DNA of 64,000 nt from Sciscionella marina DSM 45152 (lineage in GTDB: Bacteria; Actinomycetota; Actinomycetes; Mycobacteriales; Pseudonocardiaceae): assembly GCF_000379465.1 (NCBI RefSeq), contig NZ_KB905425.1, positions 329,163 to 393,162 of the forward strand, written 5' to 3'. Each line of letters starts with the position of its first letter. The stretch's first letter is position 1. The notes beneath the pieces were generated by a model. The model did not search any database. It was not told the DNA's origin and saw only the letters and a list, made by a program, of their open reading frames with translations. Of this stretch, positions 43,646-53,475 are shown in pieces. Made by a program: the position numbers and the translations under genes.

Positions 43646-45039
43646 TGCATACCTTGATCACCGTTCTCTACATCATCGCGTTCGCGTTGTTCATCTACGG
43701 CCTCATGGGCCTGACCGGTCCGCGAACCGCGGTGCGCGGCAACAAGATCGCCGCCGTCGGCATGGCGATCGCGGTCATCGCGACGCTGTTGCAACCCGGA
43801 ATCAGCAACTGGTGGCTCATCGCGGGCGCGGTGGTGATCGGTGTGCTGCTCGGCATTCCGTCCGCGCGCCAGGTGAAGATGACCGCCATGCCGCAGATGG
43901 TGGCGCTGTTCAACGGTCTCGGTGGCGGGGCCGTCGCGCTGATCGCCTGGGTGGAATTCCGTGATTCCGCGGGATATCTCGATCACCCCCTGTATTTCGT
44001 GATCGCCTCGCTGTTCGCCGCGGTCGTCGGTTCGATCTCGTTCTGGGGATCGCTGGTCGCCTTCGGCAAATTGCAGGAGATCCTGCCCGGTAAGCCGGTG
44101 AGCGCGGGGAAACTCCAGCAACCGCTGAACATTCTCGTCATCCTGCTCACCCTCGCCTGCGCGGTGATCGTCGCGATCGGGGCTTCCCGCACCGAATGGC
44201 TGATCGTCGGCGTGCTCGTGTTCGCCGCGGTACTCGGCCTGCTCGTGGTGTTCCCGATCGGCGGCGCGGACATGCCCGTGGTGATCTCACTGCTCAACGC
44301 GTTCACCGGATTGTCCGCCGCGGCCATGGGGCTCGCGCTGGAGAACACGGCGATGATCGTGGCGGGCATGATCGTCGGCGCCTCCGGTTCGATCCTCACC
44401 GATCAGATGGCCAAGGCCATGAACCGTTCGATCCCCGCGATCGTGGCAGGCGGTTTCGGTGGTGGCGCGGCCGTCGCGAGTGCCTCGAGCGCGGACGCCG
44501 GGGAGAAGACGGTGCGCTCCACGAGTGCCTCGGATGCGGCCATTCAGCTCGCCTACGCCGGTCAGGTCATCGTGGTCCCCGGCTACGGTATGGCGGTCGC
44601 ACAGGCCCAGCACGCGGTCAAGGACATGGCGAAACTGTTGGAGGACAAGGGAGTCAGCGTCAACTATGCGATCCACCCGGTGGCGGGCCGGATGCCGGGG
44701 CACATGAACGTGTTGCTCGCCGAGGCGGACGTACCTTATGACCAGCTCAAGGAAATGGACGACATCAATGGCGAGTTCTCCCGCACCGATGTCTCGCTGG
44801 TGATCGGGGCGAACGATGTCACCAATCCGGCAGCACGTACTGACCCCGGGTCACCGATCCACGGCATGCCCATCCTGAATGTGGACGAGTCCAGGTCGGT
44901 GATCGTGTTGAAACGCTCGATGAGCGCGGGATTCGCGGGCATCGAGAATGAGCTCTACCACAATCCGAAGACGGCGATGCTTTTTGGCGACGCGAAATCC
45001 TCGGTCAACGAGGTAATCGAGGAACTGAAAGCGCTCTGA
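43645..45039 (+). CDS. pntB: NAD(P) transhydrogenase subunit beta
   Basis: A 464-residue subunit. About eight to nine membrane helices (1-260) carry the channel; a loop has MPQMVALFNGLGGGAVALIA. The NADP(H)-binding domain (about 285-464) contains VIVVPGYGMAVAQAQHAVKDM, HPVAGRMPGHMNVLLAEADVPYD, ANDVTNPAARTDPGSPIHGMPI and the C-terminal KTAMLFGDAK block. The enzyme complex supplies NADPH from NADH using the proton gradient. A strong hairpin ends the operon. Confidence 0.97.
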   Translation: MHTLITVLYIIAFALFIYGLMGLTGPRTAVRGNKIAAVGMAIAVIATLLQPGISNWWLIAGAVVIGVLLGIPSARQVKMTAMPQMVALFNGLGGGAVALIAWVEFRDSAGYLDHPLYFVIASLFAAVVGSISFWGSLVAFGKLQEILPGKPVSAGKLQQPLNILVILLTLACAVIVAIGASRTEWLIVGVLVFAAVLGLLVVFPIGGADMPVVISLLNAFTGLSAAAMGLALENTAMIVAGMIVGASGSILTDQMAKAMNRSIPAIVAGGFGGGAAVASASSADAGEKTVRSTSASDAAIQLAYAGQVIVVPGYGMAVAQAQHAVKDMAKLLEDKGVSVNYAIHPVAGRMPGHMNVLLAEADVPYDQLKEMDDINGEFSRTDVSLVIGANDVTNPAARTDPGSPIHGMPILNVDESRSVIVLKRSMSAGFAGIENELYHNPKTAMLFGDAKSSVNEVIEELKAL

Positions 45040-45045
45040 GCAGGT

Positions 45046-45094
45046 GCGTCAGGGATTCCGTGTGCGTGGCACACGGGATCCCTGACGCGTTTTC
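45046..45094 (+). terminator. Strong terminator of the pnt operon
   Basis: A 20-bp stem (arms 45046-45065 and 45069-45088, starting GCGTCAGGGAT) has one G-T wobble, a 3-nt loop and a trailing GTTTT. It begins 7 nt past the pntB stop and is the only hairpin in the window with a clear U-tract. Confidence 0.9.
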
Positions 45095-45163
45095 AGCGCA
45101 CCGATGCCTAGTTGATACCCCCAGGCCGACTGCGCGACGTACGGGATGCGATACCGTTGCGTT

Positions 45164-45949
45164 ATGAGCAACCCAACGGAAAGGCGGGGAAGCTCGACAG
45201 CGGTGCAGTCGGTCGACCGTGCCATCACTGTGCTTGAGTTCCTTGCGAAACAAGGGGAAGCGGGTATCACCGAGATCGCGGGTGAGCTCGATGTGCACAA
45301 GTCCACGGCATCCCGGCTGGTTTCGGTATTGCAGGCGCGCGGGCTGGTCGAACAGCTCGGCTCGCGTGGAAAGTACGCCATTGGTATCGGGATCGTCCGG
45401 CTCGCGGGAGCCGCGAGCAACCGGACGGATATCGCCTCGTTGAGTCAACCGGTCTGCGAGCAGCTCGCCGAGGAGCTCGGTGAAACGGTGAACGTGGCGA
45501 TCCTGAACGACGACGGGGTCGCGGTGAACATCGCGCAGTCGCGTTCCACATCCGCGGTCGCCACGCAGAACTGGATCGGTCAGCGGACCGCGCTGCACGC
45601 GACGTCGAGCGGAAAGGTACTGCTGGCCCATCTTCCGTTGGCGCGCAGACGTGCGCTGTTGCGGCGCAGGCTCGAGGATTTCACGCCGAAGACGATCACC
45701 GATGGCGCGGAGCTGAGCACCGAACTCGACTCGATCGTGCGGGACGGCTACTCCTGGTGTTTCGAGGAGCTGGAGCTCGGCATGCACGCGGTCGCGGTTC
45801 CGGTGCGCGGGGATCACGGTGACGTGGTCGCCGCGCTTTCCGCCTCCGGGCCCGCCTATCGGCTCACCCGCGAGCGCATCAGGCAGGTCAGCGTGGAGAT
45901 CATCCGGGCGGCGGGGGAGCTCTCCGCGAATCTCGGCTACTGGGACTGA
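45164..45949 (+). CDS. IclR-family transcription regulator
   Basis: About 261 residues. The N-terminal winged helix (SVDRAITVLEFLAKQGEAGITEIAGELDVHKSTASRLVSVLQARGLV) is followed by the IclR effector domain with LHATSSGKVLLAHLP and the C-terminal SASGPAYRLTRERI. Such factors control catabolic genes for aromatics, sugars or C1 compounds. ATG 45164 lacks a ribosome-binding site and TACCGT lies 6 nt upstream, so the message may be leaderless. No divergent target is next to it. Confidence 0.9.
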   Translation: MSNPTERRGSSTAVQSVDRAITVLEFLAKQGEAGITEIAGELDVHKSTASRLVSVLQARGLVEQLGSRGKYAIGIGIVRLAGAASNRTDIASLSQPVCEQLAEELGETVNVAILNDDGVAVNIAQSRSTSAVATQNWIGQRTALHATSSGKVLLAHLPLARRRALLRRRLEDFTPKTITDGAELSTELDSIVRDGYSWCFEELELGMHAVAVPVRGDHGDVVAALSASGPAYRLTRERIRQVSVEIIRAAGELSANLGYWD

Positions 45950-46020
45950 TTCGGCGGTCACCCGGGGTGCTCGTGGGTAGCTCCCGGGTGCCGGACCGCA
46001 CTCGCGCATAATCTCTCACC

Positions 46021-46782
46021 GTGCGGAATATTGTGCTGATCGGTATCGGCGAAGGTGACCCGGAACATCTGACGGTGCGCGCCGTCGAGGCGATGCGCAC
46101 CGTGGATGTGTTCTTCATCCTGGACAAGGGCGAACGCAAGAAGGAGCTCGTGGACTTCCGCGCCGAGGTGCTCGGCCGCTACGTGCCCGAAGGCGGTTAC
46201 CGCATCGCGGAGGCGAACGATCCGCCGCGGGACCGGTCCAGCGCCGAATACGTGTCCGCGGTCGAGGACTGGCGCAAACGGCGGGCCGACGTCTGTGCGC
46301 GGATGATCACCGAGGAGCTCGGCGAGGACGAGACGGGCGCGTTCCTCGTCTGGGGCGATCCGACGCTCTACGACAGCACCCTCGGCATCCTCGAGGACAT
46401 CCTCGCGCGCGGCACGCTCAGCTTCGAGTACACCGTGATCCCCGGGGTCAGCAGCGTCTCCTCGCTGGTGGCGCGGCATCGCACCGGGCTGAACCGGATC
46501 GGTCGCCCGGTGCAGATCACCACCGGACGCAGGCTCGCCGAGGGATTCCCGGACGGCGTGGACGACGTGGTCGTGATGCTGGACGCGCACTGCACGTTCG
46601 CCGAGATCGAGAACACCGGAATGGAGATCTACTGGGGCGCATATCTCGGCACTCCCGAGGAGGTCACGGTGTCCGGCAGGCTGCCCGAGGTGGCCGCGGA
46701 GATCAAGCAAGTCCGCGCGGAAGCACGCGAGCGCAACGGTTGGATCATGGACACGTATCTGTTGCGCCGCAACCCTGGGTAG
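46021..46782 (+). CDS. cobF: Precorrin-6A synthase (deacetylating)
   Basis: A 253-residue SAM-dependent methyltransferase of the tetrapyrrole methylase fold. It methylates C-1 of precorrin-5 and releases acetate in aerobic cobalamin synthesis. Signatures are VLIGIGEGDPEHLTVRA, AFLVWGDPTLYDST, YTVIPGVSSVSSLVARH and the C-terminal IYWGAYLGTPEEVTVSG. Length fits CobF. GTG 46021 is the family start. The last third of the gene is duplicated just downstream. It shows that this organism can make B12, which matches the cobalamin riboswitch in front of metE. Confidence 0.93.
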   Translation: MRNIVLIGIGEGDPEHLTVRAVEAMRTVDVFFILDKGERKKELVDFRAEVLGRYVPEGGYRIAEANDPPRDRSSAEYVSAVEDWRKRRADVCARMITEELGEDETGAFLVWGDPTLYDSTLGILEDILARGTLSFEYTVIPGVSSVSSLVARHRTGLNRIGRPVQITTGRRLAEGFPDGVDDVVVMLDAHCTFAEIENTGMEIYWGAYLGTPEEVTVSGRLPEVAAEIKQVRAEARERNGWIMDTYLLRRNPG

Positions 46783-46803
46783 GGGTTGGGCCGGGGTGCC
46801 TGT

Positions 46804-46955
46804 CTCGGTACTCCCGAGGGGGGCACGGTGTCCGGGCGGGGTTTCCGGGGTGGCCGCGGAGATGCTGAGTAGGTCAAGCAGGGGTGCGCGCGGAAGCACG
46901 CGAGCGCAACGGTTGGATCATGGACACGTATCTGTTGCGCCGCAACCCTGGGTAG
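46804..46955 (+). pseudogene. Duplicated 3' end of cobF
   Basis: This segment repeats the end of cobF. Positions 46888-46955 are identical over 68 nt, stop codon included, to 46715-46782. The 5' part (from CTCGG at 46804, matching 46645) is diverged, with indels totalling 14 nt and an in-frame stop. There is no start codon, so it is a dead partial copy from a tandem duplication. Confidence 0.9.
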
Positions 46956-47004
46956 CGATTCGCAACATTGGCGGGGTCCGCGCACAGCGTGGCAGGATGA
47001 CGTA

Positions 47005-48006
47005 GTGAAGATCGGTTACAAAGCATCCGCGGAACAGTTCGGCCCCCGGGATCTCGTCGAGTACGCGGTGCGGGCCGAAGAACTTGGCCTCGACAGTGTC
47101 ATGGTCTCTGATCACTTCCAGCCCTGGCGGCACAACGGCGGGCACGCGCCCTTCTCGATGGCCTGGATGGGCGCGGTCGGGGAGCGGACCTCGCGGGTTC
47201 AGCTGGGCACCAGCGTGCTCACCGCGACCTTCCGGTACAACCCCGCGGTGGTCGCGCAGGCCTTCGGCACCCTCGGCTGCCTGTTCCCCGGCCGGGTGAT
47301 GCTCGGGATCGGCACCGGGGAGGCGCTGAACGAGCTGGCCGTCGCCAAGTTCGAGTGGCCGGCGTTCAAGGAGCGGTTCGCGCGGCTGCGGGAATCGGTG
47401 CGGCTGATGCGCGCGCTCTGGGACGGCGAGCGGGTCAGCTTCGACGGCGACTACTACCAAACCGACAACGCCACCGTGTACGACCGTCCGGATGAGCGCA
47501 TCCCGGTGTTCGTGGCCGCCGGTGGGCCGGTCGTCGCGAAGTACGCCGGCCGCGCCGGTGACGGATTCATCTGCACCAGCGGAAAGGGCGAGGAACTCTA
47601 CCGGGACAAGCTGCTTCCCGCCGTCGAGGAAGGCCTGGCCGCGGCGGGCAAGGAACCCGGCTCGATCGAGAAGATGATCGAGATCAAGCTCTCCTACGAC
47701 CGCGACCACGAACGGGCCATCGAGAACACCCGGTTCTGGGGACCGCTCGCGCTTTCCGCGGAGCAGAAGCACAGCCTCTCCGATCCGGTGGAGATGGAGA
47801 AGGCAGGCGATGCCCTGACCAGCGAACAGATCGCCAGTCGCTGGATCGTCGCCTCCGACCCGGAGGAGGCCGTGGAGAAGGTGAAGTTCTACCTCGACGC
47901 GGGCTTCGACCACCTGGTGTTCCACGGTCCAGGCAACGACCAGGAGCGATTCCTCACCCAGTTTACCGAGGATGTGGTGCCGAAACTGCGGGAGCTCGGC
48001 GCATAG
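47005..48006 (+). CDS. fgd: F420-dependent glucose-6-phosphate dehydrogenase
   Basis: A 333-residue LLM-fold enzyme that oxidises glucose-6-phosphate to 6-phosphogluconolactone while reducing coenzyme F420. It follows the mycobacterial Fgd1 sequence closely: [66 protein letters not shown] and [18 protein letters not shown]. The conserved His of HFQPW is catalytic in the family. GTG 47005 is the only sensible start. The gene's last 44 nt overlap the convergent transporter gene. It supplies reduced F420 to enzymes such as the LLM flavoproteins. Confidence 0.95.
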   Translation: MKIGYKASAEQFGPRDLVEYAVRAEELGLDSVMVSDHFQPWRHNGGHAPFSMAWMGAVGERTSRVQLGTSVLTATFRYNPAVVAQAFGTLGCLFPGRVMLGIGTGEALNELAVAKFEWPAFKERFARLRESVRLMRALWDGERVSFDGDYYQTDNATVYDRPDERIPVFVAAGGPVVAKYAGRAGDGFICTSGKGEELYRDKLLPAVEEGLAAAGKEPGSIEKMIEIKLSYDRDHERAIENTRFWGPLALSAEQKHSLSDPVEMEKAGDALTSEQIASRWIVASDPEEAVEKVKFYLDAGFDHLVFHGPGNDQERFLTQFTEDVVPKLRELGA

Positions 48007-48790
48007 CGAACAGTTCGCGGGCGGCCACCGCGAGGGCGAACGTACCGAACACGATCGACAGTGCCGTTCCGGAAAGCGCGAGCGCGAGCAGGGCGCCCGC
48101 GATCGTGCCCGGGACGGCGCCGAGGTTGAGCAGCAGCGCGAGCCGGCCGTCCGCGGTGCCCTGGCGCAGGTGCACCACAGCGCTCACGATCGAGGTGGGC
48201 AGGAACATCAGCAGCGAGGTGCCCTCCGCGGTGTGCAGGTCGGTGCCGAAAAGCAGCACGAGCACCGGTACCGCGAGCAGCCCGCCGCCGAGGCCCATCG
48301 CGCCCGACCAGGCGCCGATGACCAGCCCGGCCACGGCGGTGAGCGGTACGAGGAACCACGGGTCGTCCAGCAGCGCCCGGGGCAGTGCCGCCGTCCCGCC
48401 GAGCGGGTCCAGCCCGAACACGTCCAGGAACAGCTTGACGCCGGTCGCCACGACCACGGCGAGGAACAGCATCCGCAGGAGCGTGTCCGGTAACCGGGTC
48501 AGCAGTCTGGCGCCGAAGTATGCGCCGATCGCACTGCCGATCATGAGCCCGGTTCCGCTGTGCAGATCGACCCCGCCGCCACCGAGCGTGAAAACCAGCG
48601 GGCCGACCACGCAGATCGCGACGGTGGCTGCGGCGGAGGTTCCGTGCAGCACCGCGCGTGGCAGCGTGGTGAGCCGGTCGAGCGCCGGAACGTAGACCAC
48701 GCCGTTGCCGCCGCCGAGCAGCCCGCCGACGGCCGCGCCGACCCCGCCGAGGGTGGCCGCCGCGGCGGTACCGAGCGTTCGGGTGCTCAC
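47963..48790 (-). CDS. TauE/SafE-family membrane transporter
   Basis: A 275-residue protein with about eight helices arranged as two repeats ([21 protein letters not shown] and [20 protein letters not shown]), the Gly-rich hairpins that define the TauE/SafE family of anion (sulfite, sulfoacetate and similar) exporters. The C-terminus overlaps the end of fgd on the other strand by 44 nt. GTG 48790 overlaps the stop of the upstream FadR-type regulator (GTGA), so the regulator and transporter form an operon. Substrate unknown. Confidence 0.87.
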   Translation of the reverse strand: MSTRTLGTAAAATLGGVGAAVGGLLGGGNGVVYVPALDRLTTLPRAVLHGTSAAATVAICVVGPLVFTLGGGGVDLHSGTGLMIGSAIGAYFGARLLTRLPDTLLRMLFLAVVVATGVKLFLDVFGLDPLGGTAALPRALLDDPWFLVPLTAVAGLVIGAWSGAMGLGGGLLAVPVLVLLFGTDLHTAEGTSLLMFLPTSIVSAVVHLRQGTADGRLALLLNLGAVPGTIAGALLALALSGTALSIVFGTFALAVAARELFAMRRAPAVSAPHPR

Positions 48791-49482
48791 CGGGGATCTC
48801 GCAGCGGCGCGGACGTCGCGTCCAGGTTCGCCAGTGTCGCGGCGATCGCGGCTTCGGGGTCCCCGCGTTCGATGGCGGTGAGCAGATCCGTGTGCGCGCA
48901 GGGTGTGTCCGGCACATCGCCGTCGTTGACGATCCGCTCCAGGGTGGCGTCCCGGATGCTCGGCAGCACCGCGTCGTAGAGCCCGAGCAGCAGGGCGTTG
49001 CCGGACAGTTCCACCACCCCGCGGTGGAAGGCCATATCGGCATCGACGTAGCCGACCGGATCGCCCGCCGTGTTGCGTTCGGTGAGCCGGTCACGCAGCG
49101 GACCCAGTTGCTCGGCATGTGCGCGGGTACTGGCCAGGCGCGCCGCCTCCACCTCGATACCCCGGCGCACCTCGTAGACCTCCAGCAGCCGGGCCTTGCG
49201 CAGCAGTTCGCCGACGTCCGGTTCGTTCGCTGCCTGGTCGAGCACGAAGGTGCCCGAGCCGTGGCGCACCTCGAGCAGTCCGTCGCGGACGAGCAGCCGG
49301 ACCGCCTCGCGCACCGAGGACCGCCCGACGCCGAGCTCGGTGGCGAGCGCGGACTCGTTCGGCAGCTTCTGTCCCGGTGCCCAGCGCCGTTCGCGCAGCT
49401 GGTCCCGGAGCGACTGTTCGATCTGCGGCACGATCGGCCCGCGGTTGATCCGGTGCGCCGCGCCCTGATTGGCTCCTGTCAC
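48787..49482 (-). CDS. GntR-family (FadR/FCD) regulator
   Basis: A 231-residue regulator. A GntR winged helix (QIEQSLRDQLRERRWAPGQKLPNESALATELGVGRSSVREAVRLLVRDGLLEVRHGSGTFV) is joined to an FCD ligand domain with DADMAFHRGVVELSGN, where Asp and His residues usually bind a metal and an organic acid. A perfect palindrome lies 21 nt upstream. Its stop overlaps the TauE/SafE gene, so it likely controls anion export and itself. Confidence 0.92.
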   Translation of the reverse strand: MTGANQGAAHRINRGPIVPQIEQSLRDQLRERRWAPGQKLPNESALATELGVGRSSVREAVRLLVRDGLLEVRHGSGTFVLDQAANEPDVGELLRKARLLEVYEVRRGIEVEAARLASTRAHAEQLGPLRDRLTERNTAGDPVGYVDADMAFHRGVVELSGNALLLGLYDAVLPSIRDATLERIVNDGDVPDTPCAHTDLLTAIERGDPEAAIAATLANLDATSAPLRDPR

Positions 49483-49502
49483 GTGACGGAGCCTAGCAAG
49501 TC

Positions 49503-49516
49503 CTCAGACGTCTGAG
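49503..49516 (-). promoter_or_regulatory. Palindromic operator of the FadR-type regulator
   Basis: CTCAGACGTCTGAG is a perfect 14-nt palindrome between the regulator start (49482) and the metE stop. It is a good size for a GntR dimer and is probably the autoregulatory site. Confidence 0.65.
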
Positions 49517-49594
49517 AAGTGGAGACTACTATGCCGACAGATCGGCGGGGTGGACCGGTCCGATTCACCCCGCCGATTGCGCTGACCGAGAGCT

Positions 49595-51877
49595 TTACCG
49601 CAGTGCGGTGGCCGCGCCGACCATGTTCCGCAGCGCTTTCTCCACCTCCGAGTAGCCGCGGGTCTTGAGACCACAGTCCGGGTTGACCCACAGGCGCTCC
49701 GCGGGCACCGCTGCCTTGGCGGCGCTCAGCAGTTCGGACTGCTCACCGAGCTCGGGAACGCGTGGGGAGTGGATGTCGTAGATGCCCGGCCCGACACCCC
49801 TGGCGAACCCGATCGCGCGCAGATCCTCGAGCACTTCCATGCGCGAGCGGGCCGCCTCGATGGTGGTGACATCCGCGTCGAGCCCGTCGATCGCCTCGAT
49901 CACATCGGCGAACTCCGAGTAGCACAGGTGCGTGTGGATCTGGGTCGCCGCGGCCGCACCGGATGTGGCCAGCCGGAAGGAATCCACCGCCCACTCCAGG
50001 TAGGCCGGGCGTTCGCTTTCCCGCAGCGGCAGCAGTTCGCGCAGCGCCGGCTCGTCCACCTGTACGACGCGGATGCCCGCGGCCTCCAGGTCGTGGATCT
50101 CGTCGCGCAGGGCGAGCGCGACCTGATCGGCCGTCGTGGCCAGCGGCTGATCATCGCGCACGAAGGACCAGGCCAGGATCGTGACCGGACCGGTGAGCAT
50201 GCCCTTGACCGGTTTCTCGGTCAGCGACTGGGCGTAGGTGCTCCATTCGACCGAGAGCGGGGCGGTGCGGGACACATCCCCGTGCAGGATCGGCGGGCGC
50301 ACACAACGCGAACCGTAGGACTGCACCCAGCCGTTCTCGGTCGAGAAGAAACCCTCCAGTCCCTCGGAGAAGTACTGCACCATGTCGTTGCGCTCCGGCT
50401 CGCCGTGCACGAGCACATCGAGCCCGATGCTCTCCTGGAATTCGATGACCTCGCGGATCTCGGTGCGCATCCGCTCGGTGTAGGTGGCCTCGTCGATCTT
50501 GCCGTCCCGCAGTTCCGCGCGTGCCTGGCGAATCGAGGGTGTCTGCGGGAAGGAACCGATCGTCGTGGTGGCCAGTGGCGGCAGTTTGAGCCGTGCCTGC
50601 TGCGCCTGCGCCCGGTTCGCGTAGTCGACCCGCTTACGCTGTTCCGGGCGCAGTGCGGCGATCCGGCCGCGCAGCTGCTCGTCCTTGCGCGCCCGCGCGG
50701 TCGCCTTCCGGACCCGATCGGAGGCGGCGGCCAGTTGTTCGGAGATCCCGGAATCCTCGTGTTCCATGGCGCGCCCGAGCAGCACCACCTCGTCGACCTT
50801 CTGCCGCGCGAACGCCAGCCGCTCCCGCAATTCCTCGTACAGCGCCGGTTCCGCGTTCAGGTCGTAGGGCACGTGCAGCAGCGAACACGAGGTGGACACC
50901 GCGAGCCCGCCGACCGAACCGAGCAGTGCGGCACAGGTCGACGCGGCCGAACGTAGATCGGTGCGCCAGACATTGCGCCCGTCGACCACCCCCGCGACGA
51001 GGGTCTTGTCGCGCAGTTTGCCAAGCGAGGCAACGCGATCCGCCGTTTGCGGTGCGGTGACCAGGTCGAGCGCGATGGCCTCGATACCGGTGTCGGCGAG
51101 TACCGGGAGTGCGTCGCCGAGATCGCCGAAGTACCCGGCGACAAGGAGTTTCGGCCGGTTCTGCTGACCGCTGAGCCGATCGTAGGCCCGCCGCAGGGCG
51201 TCGAGCTCGCCGCTGGAGCGGTCCGCGGCGAAGGCCGGCTCGTCCAGCTGCACCCAGTGCGCCCCGGCCTCGGCCAGCTTCCCGAGTAGTTCGGCGTACG
51301 CATCGAGCAGCGGATCGAGCAGATCGAGCGGGTCGAACCCGGCAGGTGCGTGCGGGGCGGCCTTGGCCAGCAGCAGGAAGGTCACCGGGCCGAGCAGCAC
51401 CGGGCGCGCTTGTACACCGGCCGCCTTCGCTTCGGCATATTCGGCGAGCGGCTTGTCCCCGGCCAAGCGGAATTTCGTGTCCGGGGCGAGCTCGGGGACC
51501 AGATAGTGGTAGTTGGTGTCGAACCATTTCGTCAGTTCGAGCGGGGTGACCTTGGCGCGCCCACGAGCCATGGCGAAATACTCGTCGAGCGCGCCGAGGC
51601 CGATTTCACGGAACCGTTGCGGTACGGCGTCGAAAAGCACCGCGGTGTCGAGCACATGGTCGTAGTAGGAGAAGGTGTTGCACGGCACGGATTCGAGCCC
51701 GGCCGTGGACAGCTCGGAGATCGTTCCGGCACGTAGTTCGGCGGCGACCTGTTCGAGTTGTCCGGCGTCGATGCGCTCGGCCCAGTACCGTTCGACGGCA
51801 CGTTTGAGTTCCCGGCGCGGCCCGATCCTCGGATAGCCGAGTACGGTCGAACCGATCGTCGATTTTCCTTGCTCCAT
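49595..51877 (-). CDS. metE: Cobalamin-independent methionine synthase
   Basis: A 760-residue enzyme that transfers the methyl group of 5-methyltetrahydropteroyl-tri-glutamate to homocysteine. The N-terminal barrel has [19 protein letters not shown]. The C-terminal zinc barrel has [43 protein letters not shown] and HLCYSEF, which carry His and Cys ligands, and ends with the [13 protein letters not shown] Cys site. ATG 51877 has GAGGAGAG upstream; the frame is open to 52111 inside the riboswitch and is not used there. A cobalamin riboswitch precedes it, so it is shut off when B12 is plentiful. Confidence 0.97.
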   Translation of the reverse strand: MEQGKSTIGSTVLGYPRIGPRRELKRAVERYWAERIDAGQLEQVAAELRAGTISELSTAGLESVPCNTFSYYDHVLDTAVLFDAVPQRFREIGLGALDEYFAMARGRAKVTPLELTKWFDTNYHYLVPELAPDTKFRLAGDKPLAEYAEAKAAGVQARPVLLGPVTFLLLAKAAPHAPAGFDPLDLLDPLLDAYAELLGKLAEAGAHWVQLDEPAFAADRSSGELDALRRAYDRLSGQQNRPKLLVAGYFGDLGDALPVLADTGIEAIALDLVTAPQTADRVASLGKLRDKTLVAGVVDGRNVWRTDLRSAASTCAALLGSVGGLAVSTSCSLLHVPYDLNAEPALYEELRERLAFARQKVDEVVLLGRAMEHEDSGISEQLAAASDRVRKATARARKDEQLRGRIAALRPEQRKRVDYANRAQAQQARLKLPPLATTTIGSFPQTPSIRQARAELRDGKIDEATYTERMRTEIREVIEFQESIGLDVLVHGEPERNDMVQYFSEGLEGFFSTENGWVQSYGSRCVRPPILHGDVSRTAPLSVEWSTYAQSLTEKPVKGMLTGPVTILAWSFVRDDQPLATTADQVALALRDEIHDLEAAGIRVVQVDEPALRELLPLRESERPAYLEWAVDSFRLATSGAAAATQIHTHLCYSEFADVIEAIDGLDADVTTIEAARSRMEVLEDLRAIGFARGVGPGIYDIHSPRVPELGEQSELLSAAKAAVPAERLWVNPDCGLKTRGYSEVEKALRNMVGAATALR

Positions 51878-51999
51878 GGGCTCTCTCCTCGCGAGCTCGC
51901 GGTGTTCCGGCGGCCGCGCGGGAGTGGTGGAGGACAGGTGGGCAGGACAACGCCGCACCACCTCCGCCCTTGCCGCCCTCGAGACCATCGGACTTGCAC

Positions 52000-52190
52000 A
52001 CCGATGGCAGGTCTTCGGACTCGCGGGCACCCACCGGATCGGTGGACCTACTGGCCGTCGCTTCCCGGGCCGTGTACCCAGTGCTCGATGACGGCGGTCG
52101 TTCCCGCTCACCGCTGCGGGGCAGTCCCAGATTCACACTGGGTTCCCTCTTGCCTCACTCGTCCCTGGGGTGGGACGGTGAACCATCAGC
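52000..52190 (-). promoter_or_regulatory. Cobalamin riboswitch of metE
   Basis: On the reverse strand this region holds the B12 box AGTCCGAAGACCTGCC (52006-52021). Further upstream are GAGGGAACCCAGTGTGAATC and GGACTGCCCCGCAGCGGTGA, the conserved core of adenosylcobalamin aptamers. The 120-nt stretch from there to the start codon can pair GGAGGTGGTG with CACCAC sequences. GCGAGCTCGC abuts the ribosome-binding site, so control may act on translation. Confidence 0.93.
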
Positions 52191-52197
52191 GCGTTCG

Positions 52198-52225
52198 AGC
52201 ATAGCAACAATCGCACGTTTTCCAA
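52198..52225 (-). promoter_or_regulatory. metE promoter
   Basis: TTGGAA (52220-52225) and TATGCT (52198-52203) on the reverse strand are 16 nt apart. The start would fall near 52191, just at the 5' end of the riboswitch. Confidence 0.7.
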
Positions 52226-52836
52226 GCGAGTTCCGTCACGCGGGAACCACTCAGGGTGCCTACCGCTCGGAGACGCGCCGCCGGTATTCGGGTGGGGTGA
52301 ATTCGGACGGGATTGATTCGAGCTAGCCCGTTGTGGATGTGGACTTTCCGTTCGATGGTGCGGCTGCCGTTGGCGTGGTGCTGAAGGTGGGCTTGGGTGA
52401 GTGCTGGCTGGTGATCGGAGTCGGGTGCGCGGCGCGGTCCCGGCATCCCCTGTCGAGCACTTCGCTTTCTGAGCCGAGGACGGTGGCGGGGATCGTGCTG
52501 CTGTCGGATCGAGGCGGGCGTGCGGTTCCCGGATCGGACGACTCGACCTACGCGGCCCAGTCTCACCAGCGAGCACGTCCGTGGGCAACTCGGCAGCGAA
52601 CTTCCGAATACGATCCATATGCTCGGAATCAACCTCCCCACGCGAATAAGCTTTATTTGGCCAGGACGTTGGTAGCGGGCGGCTTTCGTTGAAGCGGGGG
52701 GAGAGTCTCCGGTTGGGCGGCTGCAGGCGCGAGCACTACAACGCACGGCGCCGCCACTGTACTCGGCGCACGCCCAGCCACCAGCGACTGCCATCAACCC
52801 GACGGTCCGATACAACTAGAGCATCGCGAAGGCCCG
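52226..52836. other. About 610-nt stretch without a confident gene
   Basis: Several open frames exist on both strands but none has a family-like sequence, clear codon bias or ribosome-binding site. AT content rises near 52610-52680 (for example AATAAGCTTTATTTGG). It may be a decayed gene or inserted DNA. Promoters for metE lie at its left end. Confidence 0.4.
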
Positions 52837-53433
52837 TCAACTCGCCGCCGTGAAGAACTCCTTGATATCACTGGGAATATCGAAGGCCAGTGCCCGAATG
52901 GCCCTGTGTTGCAAGACTTTGATCGCGCCCGGGGTGCGGTTCATCATCCGCGCGGTCTCCACGACGCTGTATCCGTGGAAGAACCGCAGCACGAGGCAGC
53001 GGCGCCGGGACGGATCCAGGTTGTCCAGCGCGGCCCGCACCGCGGCGCGGGCGATATCCGCGAGCACGATCGAATCGGGTTGTGGTTCGCAGGCCCCGGT
53101 CTCCGGGTTCTCGGCGGTGAGCACTTCGCGACGGCTGCGCCCGGACTTCAGATGGTCGAGCACGATGTTCCTCGCGATGGTGCCGAGCCAGGCTCCGATG
53201 TCGATTCCCCGATAGCGCAGGGAATCCATCCGGGCGAGGGCGCGCACGAAAGTCTCGCTCGTGCAGTCCTCGGCGAGTACCCGGTCCCGGGTGAGCGTCA
53301 GGCACTGTCCGAAGACCTGGGGCGCGTAGTGCCGGTACAGCGCGCCGAAGGCAGCCATGTCCCCGGATTGGGCCGAGGACACCAGCGACCAGGTTCCGCT
53401 GTCTTCCTGAAGGTCGGTGAGCACCGCAGTCAT
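52837..53433 (-). CDS. ECF-type RNA polymerase sigma factor
   Basis: A 198-residue sigma-70 factor. Region 2 (about 28-95) has FGALYRHYAPQVFGQCLTL, then AEDCTSETFVRALARMDSLR and ARNIVLDHLKSGRSRREV. Region 4 (about 130-190) has LDNLDPSRRRCLVLRFFHGYSVVETARMMNRTPGAIKVLQHRAIRAL. ATG 53433 has AAGGAG upstream. No anti-sigma gene follows. It is divergent from a GntR regulator with only 76 nt between them, so they may share a control site. Confidence 0.92.
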   Translation of the reverse strand: MTAVLTDLQEDSGTWSLVSSAQSGDMAAFGALYRHYAPQVFGQCLTLTRDRVLAEDCTSETFVRALARMDSLRYRGIDIGAWLGTIARNIVLDHLKSGRSRREVLTAENPETGACEPQPDSIVLADIARAAVRAALDNLDPSRRRCLVLRFFHGYSVVETARMMNRTPGAIKVLQHRAIRALAFDIPSDIKEFFTAAS

Positions 53434-53463
53434 CGACCAGCTCCTTCGATAGCCGAGACGTAG

Positions 53464-53475
53464 ATCATATATGAT
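53464..53475. promoter_or_regulatory. Palindrome between the sigma factor and GntR genes
   Basis: ATCATATATGAT is a perfect 12-nt AT-rich palindrome in the 76-nt gap between divergent starts. It is a likely site for the GntR/FCD protein and could serve both promoters. Confidence 0.6.

Noticed and set aside
51878-52111. N-terminal extension of MetE
   Set aside because: The extension lies inside the riboswitch and its expression platform; the family start and a good ribosome-binding site are at 51877.
52186-52815. 209-codon minus-strand open frame in the gap right of metE
   Set aside because: It overlaps the metE promoter and riboswitch start, is Arg/Ser/Pro rich, and has no ribosome-binding site or recognisable domain.
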